Counted from the stretch's first letter, positions 7,398 to 17,520 are shown. The stretch is 43,605 nucleotides of DNA from Alphaproteobacteria bacterium (GCA_021774615.1 JAJFIW010000007.1:1-43605); one strand, 5' to 3'. The notes: a model not told the origin generated them from the sequence alone. Made by a program: numbers and translations.

Positions 7398-8585
7398 TTA
7401 AACAACCTGCCCCGCAGCATAGCCTGATGACCACGCCCATTGGAAATTATAGCCCCCAAGCCAGCCTGTCACATCAACCACTTCGCCAATAAAGAATAGG
7501 CCTGCAGCATCACGGGCTTGCAGTGTTTTGGCATCTAAATCTTTAGTGTCTACTCCGCCGAGGGTAACTTCGGCTTTACGGTAGCCTTCGGTGCCATTGG
7601 GCTTAATTGTAAACCGAGTAAAAAGCTCCACAAGCTCACGTATTTTTTTGTCGCTAAGTTGAGCCATAATACTATTGGGGATTATACCCACATCAATAAA
7701 GCGTTGTACCATTCGTTTAGGCAGCACATCGCTTAAAATGGTTTTTAACTCTTGCTTGGCATTGGTTTGCCGCTTCTCTTTTAAAAATGCTAACCAATCT
7801 AAATCAGGCAACATCTGAATACGTATGTCATCCCCTGACTTCCAGTAAGATGAAATCTGCAAAATAGCAGGGCCACTTACGCCGCGATGGGTCATTAATA
7901 CATTTTCTCTAAAGCTTATTTTTCCACAGCTCACTATTGCATCAAACGAAATTCCAGAAAGACCATCGTATAACTCTAAGTCTTTAGCATTAAATGTAAA
8001 TGGAACTAATGCAGGTGTGGTTTCGATAATATTTAAACCAAACTGTTTCGCAATTTTATACCCTAGCCCTGTAGCCCCCATTTTAGGGATAGACAACCCA
8101 CCTGTAGCTACAACTAAGCTATCACAAATAAACTCGCCTTTAGATGTTTTAACAGTAAAACCATCGTTATCTTTAGTTACACTATTAATAACTGTTTCAA
8201 GCTTAATTTCTACCTGCGAAGATGAGCACTCATTAAGTAACATATCGACAATTTGTTGCGCTGAATCATCGCAAAATTGTTGCCCCAACTTTTTCTCATG
8301 AAAGGCAATTCCATGCTTATTAATAAGCTCTATAAAGTCGTGCTGCGTAAATTGACTAAATGCAGACTTGCAAAAATGTTTATTACCAGACAAGAACTTC
8401 TCTGCACCAACCTCAAGGTTAGTAAAGTTACAACGCCCACCACCAGAAATAAGGATTTTTTTACCAACTTTATCACTATGGTCTAGCACTAAAACCTTAC
8501 GCCCCCGCTTACCAGCCTCAAGCGCACACATCAACCCCGCCCCTCCTGCACCAAGAACTACGACGTCGTAAGGATTATTTACCAT
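7398..8585 (-). CDS. HI0933/YhiN-family FAD-dependent oxidoreductase
   Basis: A 395-residue flavoprotein. The Rossmann FAD motif LGAGGAGLMCALEAG is at the N-terminus, then GGGRCNFTN, the family hallmark, and a C-terminal FAD contact GLFFIGEVVDVTGWLGGYN followed by the amphipathic end WAWSSGYAAG. Members of the HI0933 (BaiN/YhiN) family are NAD(P)-linked flavoenzymes of mostly undefined substrate. Length is normal. It is the last gene of a three-gene set: nine bases separate it from the upstream lipoprotein gene. Function beyond a cytoplasmic redox enzyme cannot be given. Confidence 0.92.
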   Translation of the reverse strand: MVNNPYDVVVLGAGGAGLMCALEAGKRGRKVLVLDHSDKVGKKILISGGGRCNFTNLEVGAEKFLSGNKHFCKSAFSQFTQHDFIELINKHGIAFHEKKLGQQFCDDSAQQIVDMLLNECSSSQVEIKLETVINSVTKDNDGFTVKTSKGEFICDSLVVATGGLSIPKMGATGLGYKIAKQFGLNIIETTPALVPFTFNAKDLELYDGLSGISFDAIVSCGKISFRENVLMTHRGVSGPAILQISSYWKSGDDIRIQMLPDLDWLAFLKEKRQTNAKQELKTILSDVLPKRMVQRFIDVGIIPNSIMAQLSDKKIRELVELFTRFTIKPNGTEGYRKAEVTLGGVDTKDLDAKTLQARDAAGLFFIGEVVDVTGWLGGYNFQWAWSSGYAAGQVV

Positions 8586-8594
8586 ATTACTGAA

Positions 8595-9020
8595 TTAACG
8601 ACCACGACGGAATTCGGGTGACCTTGCACGTTGGATATTCTCTAGAATAGAATTAAATTTAGTACGATACTTTAGCCGTTCTTTAAGCTCAAATCTTTCA
8701 TCAGCACGCCATGCATACCTATAGTCTGTAATAAGCGCATGCAGCAGAACCTCTTTAGAACCAGGGTTAGTAATATACTCAATATAGGCGTAAGCCAAAT
8801 CGCCATATGCTGTTGCTGGAGAGGCAGCAAAGAACTTAGCATTAGGGTGCTGCATCCTAATAACTGCCATACTCTGATCAAAAAAAGATTTTGGTAATGT
8901 TTCGTTATAAGCAACAAGCTTTACGTCAATCTGTGCAGGCTTTTCCTCAAACGGGTTATACCCTGCACACCCCGACAGAAAAATAACAGGTAATAATATA
9001 GCTGTAAGAAGTTTGGTCAT
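8595..9020 (-). CDS. predicted lipoprotein, unknown function
   Basis: 141 residues with a lipoprotein signal: a hydrophobic stretch and the lipobox LSGC with lipidated C18. The mature part is Tyr/Arg-rich (YRYAWRADERFELKERLKYR) and ends in RRGR. I do not recognise a family. Seventeen bases separate it from the upstream signal-peptide protein gene, and nine from the downstream flavoprotein gene, so the three are probably co-transcribed. It should be anchored in the inner or outer membrane. Confidence 0.75.
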   Translation of the reverse strand: MTKLLTAILLPVIFLSGCAGYNPFEEKPAQIDVKLVAYNETLPKSFFDQSMAVIRMQHPNAKFFAASPATAYGDLAYAYIEYITNPGSKEVLLHALITDYRYAWRADERFELKERLKYRTKFNSILENIQRARSPEFRRGR

Positions 9021-9037
9021 CTGACTGTACGATCTTT

Positions 9038-10000
9038 TTATTTTTCGGTTACCATTGGTGTAATGTCACTATTAATTTTAGCAACAATTACTTGTACTGC
9101 TGACGTAATCTCAGCAACAGTTACAATATCTTTCTTAACAATGCTTTGGGCAATATCTTTAGAAAAATATTTATTAGCTTCTTTTAATAAGTCTTTATCT
9201 ATATGGCGAGCAATGCCAAGAACTAGATTTCCTCTTATGTTCTTTTGTATTTCTTTATCTAACCCACCGGGGACTTTACTCATAGTATCATTAATAACAT
9301 CAAATAAATTTGCTAGTTTTGCATATTTTTTTGCAAGTTTAATATGCTTTCTAGAAATACCTTTATCTGAAAGGTTAAGATATTGTTGCTGCGATAGTAC
9401 TTGGGAACGACCTAATGATAAAAATGATAAAACTTGTATTGCGCCTTGTTCATTTGTTTTAAGTTTCTCTACGGCTAAAGCAACGCGTTCACTATCAACT
9501 GTGGTAGTATCTTCTGAGAACTTCTCAACCAATAAACTTATATTATCAACATCATCAGGAAATCTCTTAGATATAGAGTCCACCATAATTTCTCTGCTAA
9601 TTACTTGACCAAAAGACCGCATCATCGCGATGATGTATTTATCTTGCTCATGTAATTTTTTGCTTAACTCAGAAGACTCGAAAGAGTCTTTAGCCCGTAG
9701 TTCTTCTAAAGAATAGCTTTTAACAAGAATATCCATAATATCAGCAGACATTTTGTCTGTATTATCAGCTAAAATTTTAAGAGCTTTTTTCTGAGCGCTT
9801 TTTGGTAATTCAATTTCTTTAAACTTTGCTTCTAACTGTTCTGCAGCTTGGTCTCTAAATTGTTGAGGCTGCTTTAGCTGCTCTGCAAAAATAGAATTAA
9901 TAAGCTGTATTTTTTCGCTCTCATCTTCTTGTGCTAATGCTACATTAGCTCCAAAAGCTAATACAAACGAACCAATAATACTTAAAAATAATTTACTCAT
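9038..10000 (-). CDS. secreted helical protein, unknown function
   Basis: 320 residues with a cleavable signal peptide (ending about ALA-QE at residue 23). The mature protein is almost entirely charged amphipathic helix, with many Lys and Glu, no cysteines and no membrane segment, so it should be periplasmic. I do not recognise the family; a loose resemblance to DUF2059-like periplasmic helical proteins is possible but unproven. It is the first gene of the set with the lipoprotein and flavoprotein, and is divergent from the MazG-like gene across a region with two perfect inverted repeats. Confidence 0.7.
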   Translation of the reverse strand: MSKLFLSIIGSFVLAFGANVALAQEDESEKIQLINSIFAEQLKQPQQFRDQAAEQLEAKFKEIELPKSAQKKALKILADNTDKMSADIMDILVKSYSLEELRAKDSFESSELSKKLHEQDKYIIAMMRSFGQVISREIMVDSISKRFPDDVDNISLLVEKFSEDTTTVDSERVALAVEKLKTNEQGAIQVLSFLSLGRSQVLSQQQYLNLSDKGISRKHIKLAKKYAKLANLFDVINDTMSKVPGGLDKEIQKNIRGNLVLGIARHIDKDLLKEANKYFSKDIAQSIVKKDIVTVAEITSAVQVIVAKINSDITPMVTEK

Positions 10001-10053
10001 AATCTAAAAATCTCTCTCTTATAAACTTGATAATCTAAACCACTGCTAAAATA

Positions 10054-10125
10054 ACACAACATCTCTGTTGTGTCATAGCTCTTTTATAATCGTTTAACTT
10101 TGTACTTACATGGTTAAACGATTAT
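10054..10125. promoter_or_regulatory. two perfect inverted repeats in a divergent intergenic region
   Basis: ACACAACA (10054-10061), loop TCTC, TGTTGTGT (10066-10073) is an 8-bp palindrome. ATAATCGTTTAAC (10086-10098) and GTTAAACGATTAT (10113-10125) form a 13-bp perfect repeat with a 14-base spacer. A TATAAT string (10085-10090) overlaps the left arm of the second. They lie between the - strand secreted-protein gene and the + strand MazG-like gene, so they may be operators or leader hairpins. Confidence 0.5.
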
Positions 10126-10205
10126 TATACATAAGTTAACTCTGAATAAAATTCTCGTATTTTATAAAAATATTACAATAACTAATAGTGATAGGATTGA
10201 TAGCC

Positions 10206-10538
10206 ATGAGTATTGAAAACTTAAAAAAGCGTGCTTTGGAGGTTCGCAGCAAATATGCCCAAAATGAATTAAAAAAATACGGTAAACAGTGGAGCAGACA
10301 AGACATTGTTTTAGGATTCATAGGTGACGTTGGAGATTTAGCTAAACTCGCGATTGCACAAGAAGGTCGTAGAGATATAGCCGATTTCAAAGAGAAAACT
10401 GCTCATGAGCTTGCAGACTGTTTATGGAGTATACTTGTATTATCAGACGAATATAATATTAACCTTGAAGAAAGTTTCTTGGATTTGTGCGACACACTAG
10501 AAGTAAAAATATCTACACAATTAACCAATCAAAAATAA
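10206..10538 (+). CDS. MazG-like nucleotide pyrophosphohydrolase family protein
   Basis: 110 residues, all-helical. GFIGDVGDLAKL stands where MazG-fold enzymes have the EExGEL metal motif, and KEKTAHELADCLWSILVLSDEYNINLEESF matches the second E/D-x-x-D half when read in short motifs (HELADCLW). The first motif keeps only Asp residues, as in a subset of MazG-like proteins, so hydrolysis of (d)NTPs to NMP and PPi is possible but not certain. I choose the ATG at 10206; an in-frame start six codons earlier lacks a better ribosome-binding site. It is convergent with ggt, 11 bases apart. Confidence 0.75.
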   Translation: MSIENLKKRALEVRSKYAQNELKKYGKQWSRQDIVLGFIGDVGDLAKLAIAQEGRRDIADFKEKTAHELADCLWSILVLSDEYNINLEESFLDLCDTLEVKISTQLTNQK

Positions 10539-10549
10539 ATTAATACAAC

Positions 10550-12247
10550 TTAATTGCCAGCAGCCAACCCCATCCGTCTTGGGTCGCTTATGGCTGTTAA
10601 ATTTTTAGCATTGTCTCTAATAATTGCCTGCACACTCCCTAGTGGCTTTGTAGGCTTAATAATATGTTCTTTAGCTTGAAGAATTGTAATTGTATCGGGG
10701 CTAATGCCCTGCTCCACTTTAAGCTCGTCTGGCAACCATTGATGATGCACTCGTGGCAACGAGACTGCGGTTGCAATATTAAAGCCAAAATCCACCACAT
10801 TTAAAATTGTTTGCAATACTGCCGTAATAATACGGCTTCCTCCGGGGCTTCCTGCGGCCATAACCAGTTCACCATCACTAAACATTAATACAGGCGTCAT
10901 AGATGAGAGCGGTCTTTTGCCGCTTTCTATCGCGTTAGCTTTACCACCTACTAGCCCATAAGCATTGGGGATACCAGCTAAAATAGCAAAGTCATCCATT
11001 TCGTTATTTAGTAAAAAGCCCAATCCTTTTGGCATATGCCCATTCCCATAACTAAAGTTAAGGGTATAAGTATTACTAACCCCGTTACCGTTTGCATCTA
11101 TCACCGAAAAATGTGTTGTTTGCGGGCTTTCAGGAATTGGCGCAACACCAGCATGTATAGCACTAGATGGAGTTGCGTTATTGCCAATATTCTCTCGTAA
11201 TTCCTTTGCGTAAACGCTAGAGGTAAGCCACTGTTGTGGCACATTGTAATAGTCAGGGTCGCCAAGGTGTTTACTACGGTCGGCGTAGGCGCGCTTCATG
11301 GTTTCTGCTAATAAATGTATATATTCGGCACTATTATGCCCTAGCTTTTTAAGGTCATCACTTTTTAGCATATTTAACATTTGCACCACATGCACCCCAC
11401 CCGATGATGGCGGCGGCATAGCAGCTATTTTATAACCTCGGTATTCGCCCCAAATAGGCTTGCGGTTTTCAACCGTATAATTTGCTAAATCTTCTACCGT
11501 TAAACGCCCACCATTTGCATTGCTATCAGCAACAAGTTTCTTTGCTATTTCTCCAGTATAAAAGGCACTAGTGCCCTTGTCAGAAATTAGCTGCAACGTC
11601 CTATATAAATCGGGCTGTTTTAGTATTGCACCAGCTGCTAATACCTCGCCTTGTTTATCAAAAAATACATTTTTCGCACTACCACCTCGCAATAGTTTTG
11701 GTGCTGCTTGCGTTAATGATCTATGTAATTTATGGGACATTTCAAAGCCATCTTTAGCAAGTTTCATCGCTGGCTGCATAACTTCTTTACGGCTAAGTGT
11801 GCCATAATTTTCTAGCGCATAAAGCAACCCTGCCACACTCCCCGGCACACCTGATGCCACATGCGAATAACGAGATTTTCCCTCGTCAAGAGAACCATCT
11901 TCTTTTAAAAAATCTGTGGCTATTAATGCTTGGGGCGATACTTCCCGATAATCAATTGCCGAGGTTTTTTGGCTGTGGTGCACCATCATAAAACCACCAC
12001 CACCTAGGTTGCCAGCTTGAGGCAAAGTAACAGCCAAAGCAAAACCAACCGCCACCGCAGCATCAACTGCATTGCCACCACGGCGCAAAATCTCTACTCC
12101 TACTTTGGTTGCTAAAGGCTCTTCACTAACAACCATGCCATTACTAGCAACAACAGGGGTAAAACGCTCAAAATTTGTTTGGATAGGCTCTGCTTGTGCA
12201 AAACTAGCAAATAAGAACAGGCTGAATATGGTAAGGATTTTAATCAT
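10550..12247 (-). CDS. ggt: gamma-glutamyltransferase
   Basis: 565 residues with an N-terminal signal peptide (ends about AQA at residue 19), so it is periplasmic. The segment starting TTHFSVIDANGNGVSNTYT and running on to NFSYG fits the GGT signature. The first Thr of TTH is the residue that becomes the N-terminal nucleophile after autocleavage into large and small subunits. GSPGGSRI near the C-terminus is the second conserved small-subunit motif. The enzyme breaks the gamma-glutamyl bond of glutathione and related peptides. Only two bases separate it from the HMG-CoA lyase gene upstream, so it is the distal gene of the leucine-degradation operon, an unusual partner. Confidence 0.95.
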   Translation of the reverse strand: MIKILTIFSLFLFASFAQAEPIQTNFERFTPVVASNGMVVSEEPLATKVGVEILRRGGNAVDAAVAVGFALAVTLPQAGNLGGGGFMMVHHSQKTSAIDYREVSPQALIATDFLKEDGSLDEGKSRYSHVASGVPGSVAGLLYALENYGTLSRKEVMQPAMKLAKDGFEMSHKLHRSLTQAAPKLLRGGSAKNVFFDKQGEVLAAGAILKQPDLYRTLQLISDKGTSAFYTGEIAKKLVADSNANGGRLTVEDLANYTVENRKPIWGEYRGYKIAAMPPPSSGGVHVVQMLNMLKSDDLKKLGHNSAEYIHLLAETMKRAYADRSKHLGDPDYYNVPQQWLTSSVYAKELRENIGNNATPSSAIHAGVAPIPESPQTTHFSVIDANGNGVSNTYTLNFSYGNGHMPKGLGFLLNNEMDDFAILAGIPNAYGLVGGKANAIESGKRPLSSMTPVLMFSDGELVMAAGSPGGSRIITAVLQTILNVVDFGFNIATAVSLPRVHHQWLPDELKVEQGISPDTITILQAKEHIIKPTKPLGSVQAIIRDNAKNLTAISDPRRMGLAAGN

Positions 12248-12249
12248 AA

Positions 12250-13146
12250 TTAAACCTTAGCTAAAGTAACTTTACTATTGGGTAAGCGATTAAGCTTTTG
12301 GCTAATGTTTGTTGCAACATTTACTAGTTTATCAAGGTCAATTCCGGTTCTAAACCCTTCGCCGTTTAATAGGTACACTACATCTTCGGTTGCAACATTT
12401 CCACTTGCGCCTTTAGCATAGGGGCAACCGCCAAGCCCTGCAACGGCGCTGTCAAAAACTCTAACGCCCAACTCTAACCCTACATAAATATTTGCAAGTG
12501 CTTGGCCGTAAGTATCGTGGCAGTGGAGTGCTATTTTATCTACCCCAACATTTTGCAAAACTGCATTTAGCATTGCTTTTGTTTCCCGAGGGCGGCCAAT
12601 GCCGATGGTGTCACCAAGGGAGATTTCGTAGCAGCCCATATCATGTAAACGAGTGGCAACTTCTGCAACTTTTTCTGGCGCAACCTTACCGCTATAAGGG
12701 CATGCAATAACGGTAGATACATAGCCACGCACCTTAATGCCGTGCTGTTTTGCTAACGCCATTACAGGCGCAAACCGCTCGAAACTTTCATCAATAGTGG
12801 CATTAGTATTTTTTTGGTTAAACTCGTCAGATGCTGCTGTAAAAATAGCAACTTCTTTTACACCTGCAGCAATGGCATCTGCCATCCCTCGTTCGTTAGG
12901 GACAAGTGCAGGTAAGGCAATATTGTTAAGCTTTTCATTTTCAAGAACAGCGGCCAAAACTTCAGCAGAGCCTGCCATTTGGGGCACCCACTTTGGCGAT
13001 ACAAAAGCACCTGCCTCAATAGTTTTAAGCCCAGTTGCAGCTAGTTGTTCGATTAGTTCAACCCGTGTGGTCACGTCGAGTAAAACTTCCTCATTTTGCA
13101 ACCCATCACGGGGGCCTACTTCAACAATGCGGACTATTTCGCTCAT
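12250..13146 (-). CDS. liuE: hydroxymethylglutaryl-CoA lyase
   Basis: 298 residues, TIM-barrel of the HMGL/DRE family. RIVEVGPRDGLQNE at the N-terminus holds the catalytic Arg-Asp, ALHCHDTYGQALAN the metal His residues, and GLGGCPYAKGASGN the loop with the active cysteine. It splits HMG-CoA into acetoacetate and acetyl-CoA, the last step of leucine breakdown. Length is typical. The start overlaps the methylcrotonyl-CoA carboxylase alpha stop by four bases (ATGA), so translation is coupled. Also known as mvaB or hmgL. Confidence 0.96.
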   Translation of the reverse strand: MSEIVRIVEVGPRDGLQNEEVLLDVTTRVELIEQLAATGLKTIEAGAFVSPKWVPQMAGSAEVLAAVLENEKLNNIALPALVPNERGMADAIAAGVKEVAIFTAASDEFNQKNTNATIDESFERFAPVMALAKQHGIKVRGYVSTVIACPYSGKVAPEKVAEVATRLHDMGCYEISLGDTIGIGRPRETKAMLNAVLQNVGVDKIALHCHDTYGQALANIYVGLELGVRVFDSAVAGLGGCPYAKGASGNVATEDVVYLLNGEGFRTGIDLDKLVNVATNISQKLNRLPNSKVTLAKV

Positions 13147-15104
13147 GATGCTACCTTTGGTGTAAAGTCTACAAGGATTGCATCTTTATCCACATTTTGC
13201 CCTTCTGCAAAGTGGATACTATCCACAACCCCATCAGCAGGGGCTGTTATATGATGCTCGGTCTTCATTGCTTCTAAAATTACCAAGTCTGCGCCTTTTA
13301 CAACTTTTGCCCCAACTTTTACAGGTACTCTAACTATTTTACCTGGCAATGGTGCGCTAAGTTTACCAAACACTATGTCTTCATCTTCTGCCATATCTAC
13401 AAAGCTTTTAATTGTGCATTTAAAATGCCCTTCTGGGGTAAAGATATGTAGGGTTTTATCTTCCTCGATAACTGTGGCTTCAATAGCTTTATTTTCTAGC
13501 TGTACGTTTAGTACGTCGCCATACAGGCCTACGCTTGCGTGCATGGAGTCAACAATCCAGCCATTTGCATCGGAAACAATAGTTACTGTACCTTCCTCAA
13601 AAACAAAGGTTTCTGGCTCGTCTCCACCAAGACGCCATCGGCTTGTGTCTTGCCATGGGCTGTATGGGTCGTTATTGTCTGTGGCTACTAGTGCCCGTTT
13701 TTCTACTTGGTATAAGGCCGCTAAAGCTAATATTTCGGCAGATACTACATCTACTTTAAGTAAGCTTTCTTGCTCTTCTTCTAAAAGCTTAGTGTGCATT
13801 TTACCATCTACAAAAGTAGGGTTAGCGATAATGCGTTTTAAATAATCTATGTTTGTAGTAACACCAACTATTCTGGTTTGTTGCAAAGCAAGTTGCATAT
13901 GGCGCAGTGCCTCGCTGCGAGTTTCACCCCATGTAATTATTTTTGCTATCATCGGGTCGTAATAGTGGCTAATAGTGTCGCCAGTAATAACACCTCTATC
14001 TACACGGATATTTTCGCTCTCTTCTGGTAGCTCGCAATGTAGCAACAAACCAGTAGAAGGCATAAAGTTTTGGTTTGGGTCTTCGGCATACAAGCGCACT
14101 TCAATTGCATGGCCGTCAATGTTTAGCTCGTCTTGGCACCACATTAGTTCTTCACCAAAGGCTATTAGTAGTTGCAGCTCCACCAAGTCAATATTCAAAA
14201 TGGCTTCAGTTACGGGGTGCTCTACTTGCAGGCGAGTGTTCATTTCCATAAAATAAAAATTGTCGCCATCGAGCAAAAACTCTACCGTACCGGCACCAAC
14301 ATAGCCTACTGCTTGCGCTGCACGCACTGCTGCCACGCCCATTTTTTCACGTAGCTCTGGTGCTATATTAGGCGCTGGGGCTTCCTCAACAACTTTTTGG
14401 TGCCTACGTTGCAACGAGCAATCACGGTCAAATAAATATACGCAATTGCCTTTACTATCGGCAAATATTTGCACTTCAACATGGCGAGTTTTAGCAAGGT
14501 ATTTTTCGACCATTACCTCGCCATTACCAAAACTACTTTGCCCCTCTCGGCTAGCTGCTGCAAATGCATCGGCAAAATTTTTGTCATTTTCTACCAAGCG
14601 CATACCTTTGCCACCACCACCAGCAACAGCTTTTAGCAGTACTGGGTAGCCAATTTCTTTTGCTGCTTTCTGCAATTGAGTTGGAGTTAACTTTGCGCCA
14701 TATGCACCAGGAACAGTTGGCACTTTTGCTTTTTCCATTATAGCTTTGGCTTTTGCCTTGTCGCCCATAGCATCAATCGCACCTACAGGTGGGCCAATAA
14801 AAACTAGTTTTTCTTTTTTGCATGCATCGGCAAATGCTTGGTTCTCCGACAAAAACCCATAACCGGGGTGGATTGCGTCAGCCCCAGTTTTCTTAGCGGC
14901 ATCTATAATTTTTTTATAGTCCAAATAGCTTTCTGTAGCTGGTGACTCCCCAATATATACAGCTTCGTCAGCTAGTTTTACGTGCAGTGCCTCGCGGTCT
15001 GCGTCAGAATAAACGGCAACTGTTTTAACGCCTAATTTATTACAAGTGCCTATAACTCGGCAGGCAATCTCACCTCGGTTTGCGATAAGAACTTTATTAA
15101 ACAT
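13143..15104 (-). CDS. liuD: methylcrotonyl-CoA carboxylase, biotin-carrying alpha subunit
   Basis: 653 residues. Biotin carboxylase occupies about 1-450 with the ATP-grasp loop AVAGGGGKGMR and the FMEMNTRLQVEHPVTE metal site; a linker (BT) domain follows, and a biotinyl domain closes the protein with biotin-accepting K614 in EAMKTEH. The Met after the biotinyl Lys, usual in the family, is Thr here. The subunit carboxylates biotin with ATP and bicarbonate and hands CO2 to the beta subunit. A propionyl- or acetyl-CoA carboxylase reading is less likely given the HMG-CoA lyase and methylglutaconyl hydratase neighbours. The start shares one base with the upstream stop (TAATG). Confidence 0.95.
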   Translation of the reverse strand: MFNKVLIANRGEIACRVIGTCNKLGVKTVAVYSDADREALHVKLADEAVYIGESPATESYLDYKKIIDAAKKTGADAIHPGYGFLSENQAFADACKKEKLVFIGPPVGAIDAMGDKAKAKAIMEKAKVPTVPGAYGAKLTPTQLQKAAKEIGYPVLLKAVAGGGGKGMRLVENDKNFADAFAAASREGQSSFGNGEVMVEKYLAKTRHVEVQIFADSKGNCVYLFDRDCSLQRRHQKVVEEAPAPNIAPELREKMGVAAVRAAQAVGYVGAGTVEFLLDGDNFYFMEMNTRLQVEHPVTEAILNIDLVELQLLIAFGEELMWCQDELNIDGHAIEVRLYAEDPNQNFMPSTGLLLHCELPEESENIRVDRGVITGDTISHYYDPMIAKIITWGETRSEALRHMQLALQQTRIVGVTTNIDYLKRIIANPTFVDGKMHTKLLEEEQESLLKVDVVSAEILALAALYQVEKRALVATDNNDPYSPWQDTSRWRLGGDEPETFVFEEGTVTIVSDANGWIVDSMHASVGLYGDVLNVQLENKAIEATVIEEDKTLHIFTPEGHFKCTIKSFVDMAEDEDIVFGKLSAPLPGKIVRVPVKVGAKVVKGADLVILEAMKTEHHITAPADGVVDSIHFAEGQNVDKDAILVDFTPKVAS

Positions 15105-15901
15105 TATTTACTCTCCTCTATCCAACTAGGCCGACGTTTTTCAAGAAATGCACCAATACCTTCTTTTGCCTCAGCAGTTGCACGACGTTTGGCAATAATG
15201 GTCGAGCTGTCTTTAACTGTGCTTTTATCAATAGGGCGGTGGGAAAACTCGAATATCAATTCTTTGGCAACGCCCATAGCTTGAGGGGCGTTACGTTTAA
15301 TAAGTTTAAGCATATTTTGTAGCTCTTGTTCTTGCTCTTGTTCAGTTGCAAAAACTTCGTGGAGCAAACCTACTTTAGCTGACTTAGCAGCATCTAAAAC
15401 TTCGGCAGTTAAATAAAACCTGCGAGCTTGACGCATCCCCATTGCATGAAGAACATATGGCGAAATTATCGACGGCACCAAACCTAGTTTTACTTCCGAC
15501 AAACAAAACTTGCTATTGTCTAAACCAAGGGCAATATCACACGCGCAAACAACCCCTACTCCACCGCCGTAAACAGCACCATGCACCAGAGCAATTGTTG
15601 GCTTTGGTAATAAATGTAACGCATGAAGCATTTCACCTAAACCCATAGCATCATTTATGTTTTCTTGCTCGTTATAGTCGGCAGCGCGACGCATCCAATT
15701 AAGGTCGCCACCTGCACAAAAGGCTTTTCCTGATGCTCGCAGTACTAATGCTCTGGTAGTGTCATCAGTCGCAACTTTTTGGATGGCATCGGTAATTTCG
15801 GCAATGGTTTTTTCGTCCATTGCGTTTAGAACTTCGGCTCGGTTAAGAGTTAAAGTTGCAATGCCATTTTCGTTATTTAATAAAATATTTTGGTATGTCA
15901 T
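15104..15901 (-). CDS. liuC: enoyl-CoA hydratase, probably methylglutaconyl-CoA hydratase
   Basis: 265 residues, crotonase fold. RASGKAFCAGGDLNWMRRA forms the first oxyanion-hole segment and GAVYGGGVGVVCACDIAL the second; SEVKLGLVPSIISPYV follows with the catalytic-acid region. It lies between the two carboxylase subunits, the usual place of the hydratase that makes HMG-CoA from methylglutaconyl-CoA. Eleven bases separate it from the beta subunit gene, and its stop shares one base with the alpha subunit start. Confidence 0.93.
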   Translation of the reverse strand: MTYQNILLNNENGIATLTLNRAEVLNAMDEKTIAEITDAIQKVATDDTTRALVLRASGKAFCAGGDLNWMRRAADYNEQENINDAMGLGEMLHALHLLPKPTIALVHGAVYGGGVGVVCACDIALGLDNSKFCLSEVKLGLVPSIISPYVLHAMGMRQARRFYLTAEVLDAAKSAKVGLLHEVFATEQEQEQELQNMLKLIKRNAPQAMGVAKELIFEFSHRPIDKSTVKDSSTIIAKRRATAEAKEGIGAFLEKRRPSWIEESK

Positions 15902-15912
15902 TTTATAATTCT

Positions 15913-17520
15913 CTACATTCTAAACACGCCGAACTTAGTCGGCTCTATTGGTGCATTTAAACTCATCGAAATGGCAAGCCCTAAAGCGTCACGAGTTTGT
16001 GCTGGGTCAATTACCCCATCATCCCACAGCCGTGCGCTAGCGTAATATGGGTGCCCTTCTTCTTCGTATTTATTGCGTAGTGGCGCTTTAAAGTCTTCCT
16101 CTTCTTTTTTAGACCATTTACCGCCTTTTGCTTCAATTTGCTCACGCTGGATGGTCGACATAACGCTTGCGGCTTGTTCGCCACCCATTACCGATATCCG
16201 TGCGTTTGGCCACATAAATAATAAGCGTGGGCCATAACCACGACCACACATAGCGTAGTTACCAGCACCGAACGAGCCACCAATTAACACAGTAAATTTT
16301 GGCACATTTGCACATGCTACGGCTGTTACCATTTTGGCACCATGCTTGGCAATACCTTCGGCCTCGTACTTACTGCCAACCATAAAGCCTGCAATATTTT
16401 GCAAGAACACAAGTGGGATACCCCGTTGGCTGCAAAGCTCTACAAAGTGCGCGCCTTTTTGTGCGGATTCTGAAAATAAAATACCGTTATTAGCAACAAT
16501 ACCAACAGGGTAGCCATGCAAATGGGCAAAGCCACAAACTAGTGTTTCGCCGTAAAGTGGTTTAAATTCTTCAAACTCCGAGCTATCTACTAAGCGGGCA
16601 ATAATTTCTCGTACGTCATAGGGTGTTTTAAGGTCTTGAGGTAACACACCATATATTTCGTTTACGTCATACAGTGGGTCACGTGCGGGCTTAATTGCCA
16701 GCTCAACCTTTTTATTACGGTTTAAATTACCAATAATTTGCCGTACTTGCGCCAAGGCTTGGGTGTCGTTTGCAGCCAAATAGTCTGCCACACCCGAAGT
16801 ACGAGTATGTAAATCGCCACCGCCTAAATCTTCAGCACTAACATCTTCACCAGTGGCTGCCTTAACAAGTGGAGGCCCGCCAAGAAAAATAGTTGCTTGG
16901 TTACGCACAATTACTGCCTCGTCCGACATTGCAGGCACATATGCACCACCCGCAGTACAACTGCCCATAACAGCAGCAATCTGTGGGATATTAGCTGCCG
17001 ACAGGCGGGCTTGGTTATAGAAAATACGGCCAAAATGGTCACGATCGGGGAATACTTCCCCTTGGTTAGGCAAGTTTGCCCCGCCCGAGTCTACCAAGTA
17101 AATACATGGGAGGTTATTTTCGGCAGCAATTTCTTGGGCGCGAATATGTTTTTTAACGGTTACAGGGTAGTATGTGCCGCCTTTAACCGTGGCATCGTTT
17201 GCAACAATAACGCACTCGGTACCAGACACCCGACCAATACCAGTAACAACGCCTGCCGCAGGAATGTCAGCATCATAAAGTTTGTGTGCTGCTAGTGCAG
17301 AAAGCTCTAAAAATGGTGCACCGTCATCAAGCAAAGTATTAATGCGGTCACGGACTAATAGCTTGCCACGGCTAAGGTGCTTTTGCCGGGCTTTCTCGTG
17401 CCCACCAAGCTTAATTTTGCCTACAAGGGTGTTTAAATCTGCCACCACCTTTTTATGATACGCTTCATTAGCCTTAAAGCTATCAGACTGGTTAGAAATG
17501 TTGGATTTTATAACAGCCAT
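15913..17520 (-). CDS. liuB: methylcrotonyl-CoA carboxylase, carboxyltransferase beta subunit
   Basis: About 535 residues with two crotonase-like carboxyltransferase halves. Hallmarks are [40 protein letters not shown], and in the second half [16 protein letters not shown] and [19 protein letters not shown]. It moves CO2 from biotin to 3-methylcrotonyl-CoA. I prefer the ATG at 17520 (start MAVIKS), with AAGGA eleven bases upstream; a longer reading from 17556 adds twelve unconserved residues. It is the first gene of the operon running to ggt. Isovaleryl-CoA dehydrogenase, often the neighbour, is not in the window. Confidence 0.95.
   Translation of the reverse strand: MAVIKSNISNQSDSFKANEAYHKKVVADLNTLVGKIKLGGHEKARQKHLSRGKLLVRDRINTLLDDGAPFLELSALAAHKLYDADIPAAGVVTGIGRVSGTECVIVANDATVKGGTYYPVTVKKHIRAQEIAAENNLPCIYLVDSGGANLPNQGEVFPDRDHFGRIFYNQARLSAANIPQIAAVMGSCTAGGAYVPAMSDEAVIVRNQATIFLGGPPLVKAATGEDVSAEDLGGGDLHTRTSGVADYLAANDTQALAQVRQIIGNLNRNKKVELAIKPARDPLYDVNEIYGVLPQDLKTPYDVREIIARLVDSSEFEEFKPLYGETLVCGFAHLHGYPVGIVANNGILFSESAQKGAHFVELCSQRGIPLVFLQNIAGFMVGSKYEAEGIAKHGAKMVTAVACANVPKFTVLIGGSFGAGNYAMCGRGYGPRLLFMWPNARISVMGGEQAASVMSTIQREQIEAKGGKWSKKEEEDFKAPLRNKYEEEGHPYYASARLWDDGVIDPAQTRDALGLAISMSLNAPIEPTKFGVFRM

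Noticed and set aside
13143-15104. Propionyl- or acetyl-CoA carboxylase identity for the biotin subunit
   Set aside because: The operon contains HMG-CoA lyase and a methylglutaconyl-type hydratase, the methylcrotonyl pathway set.
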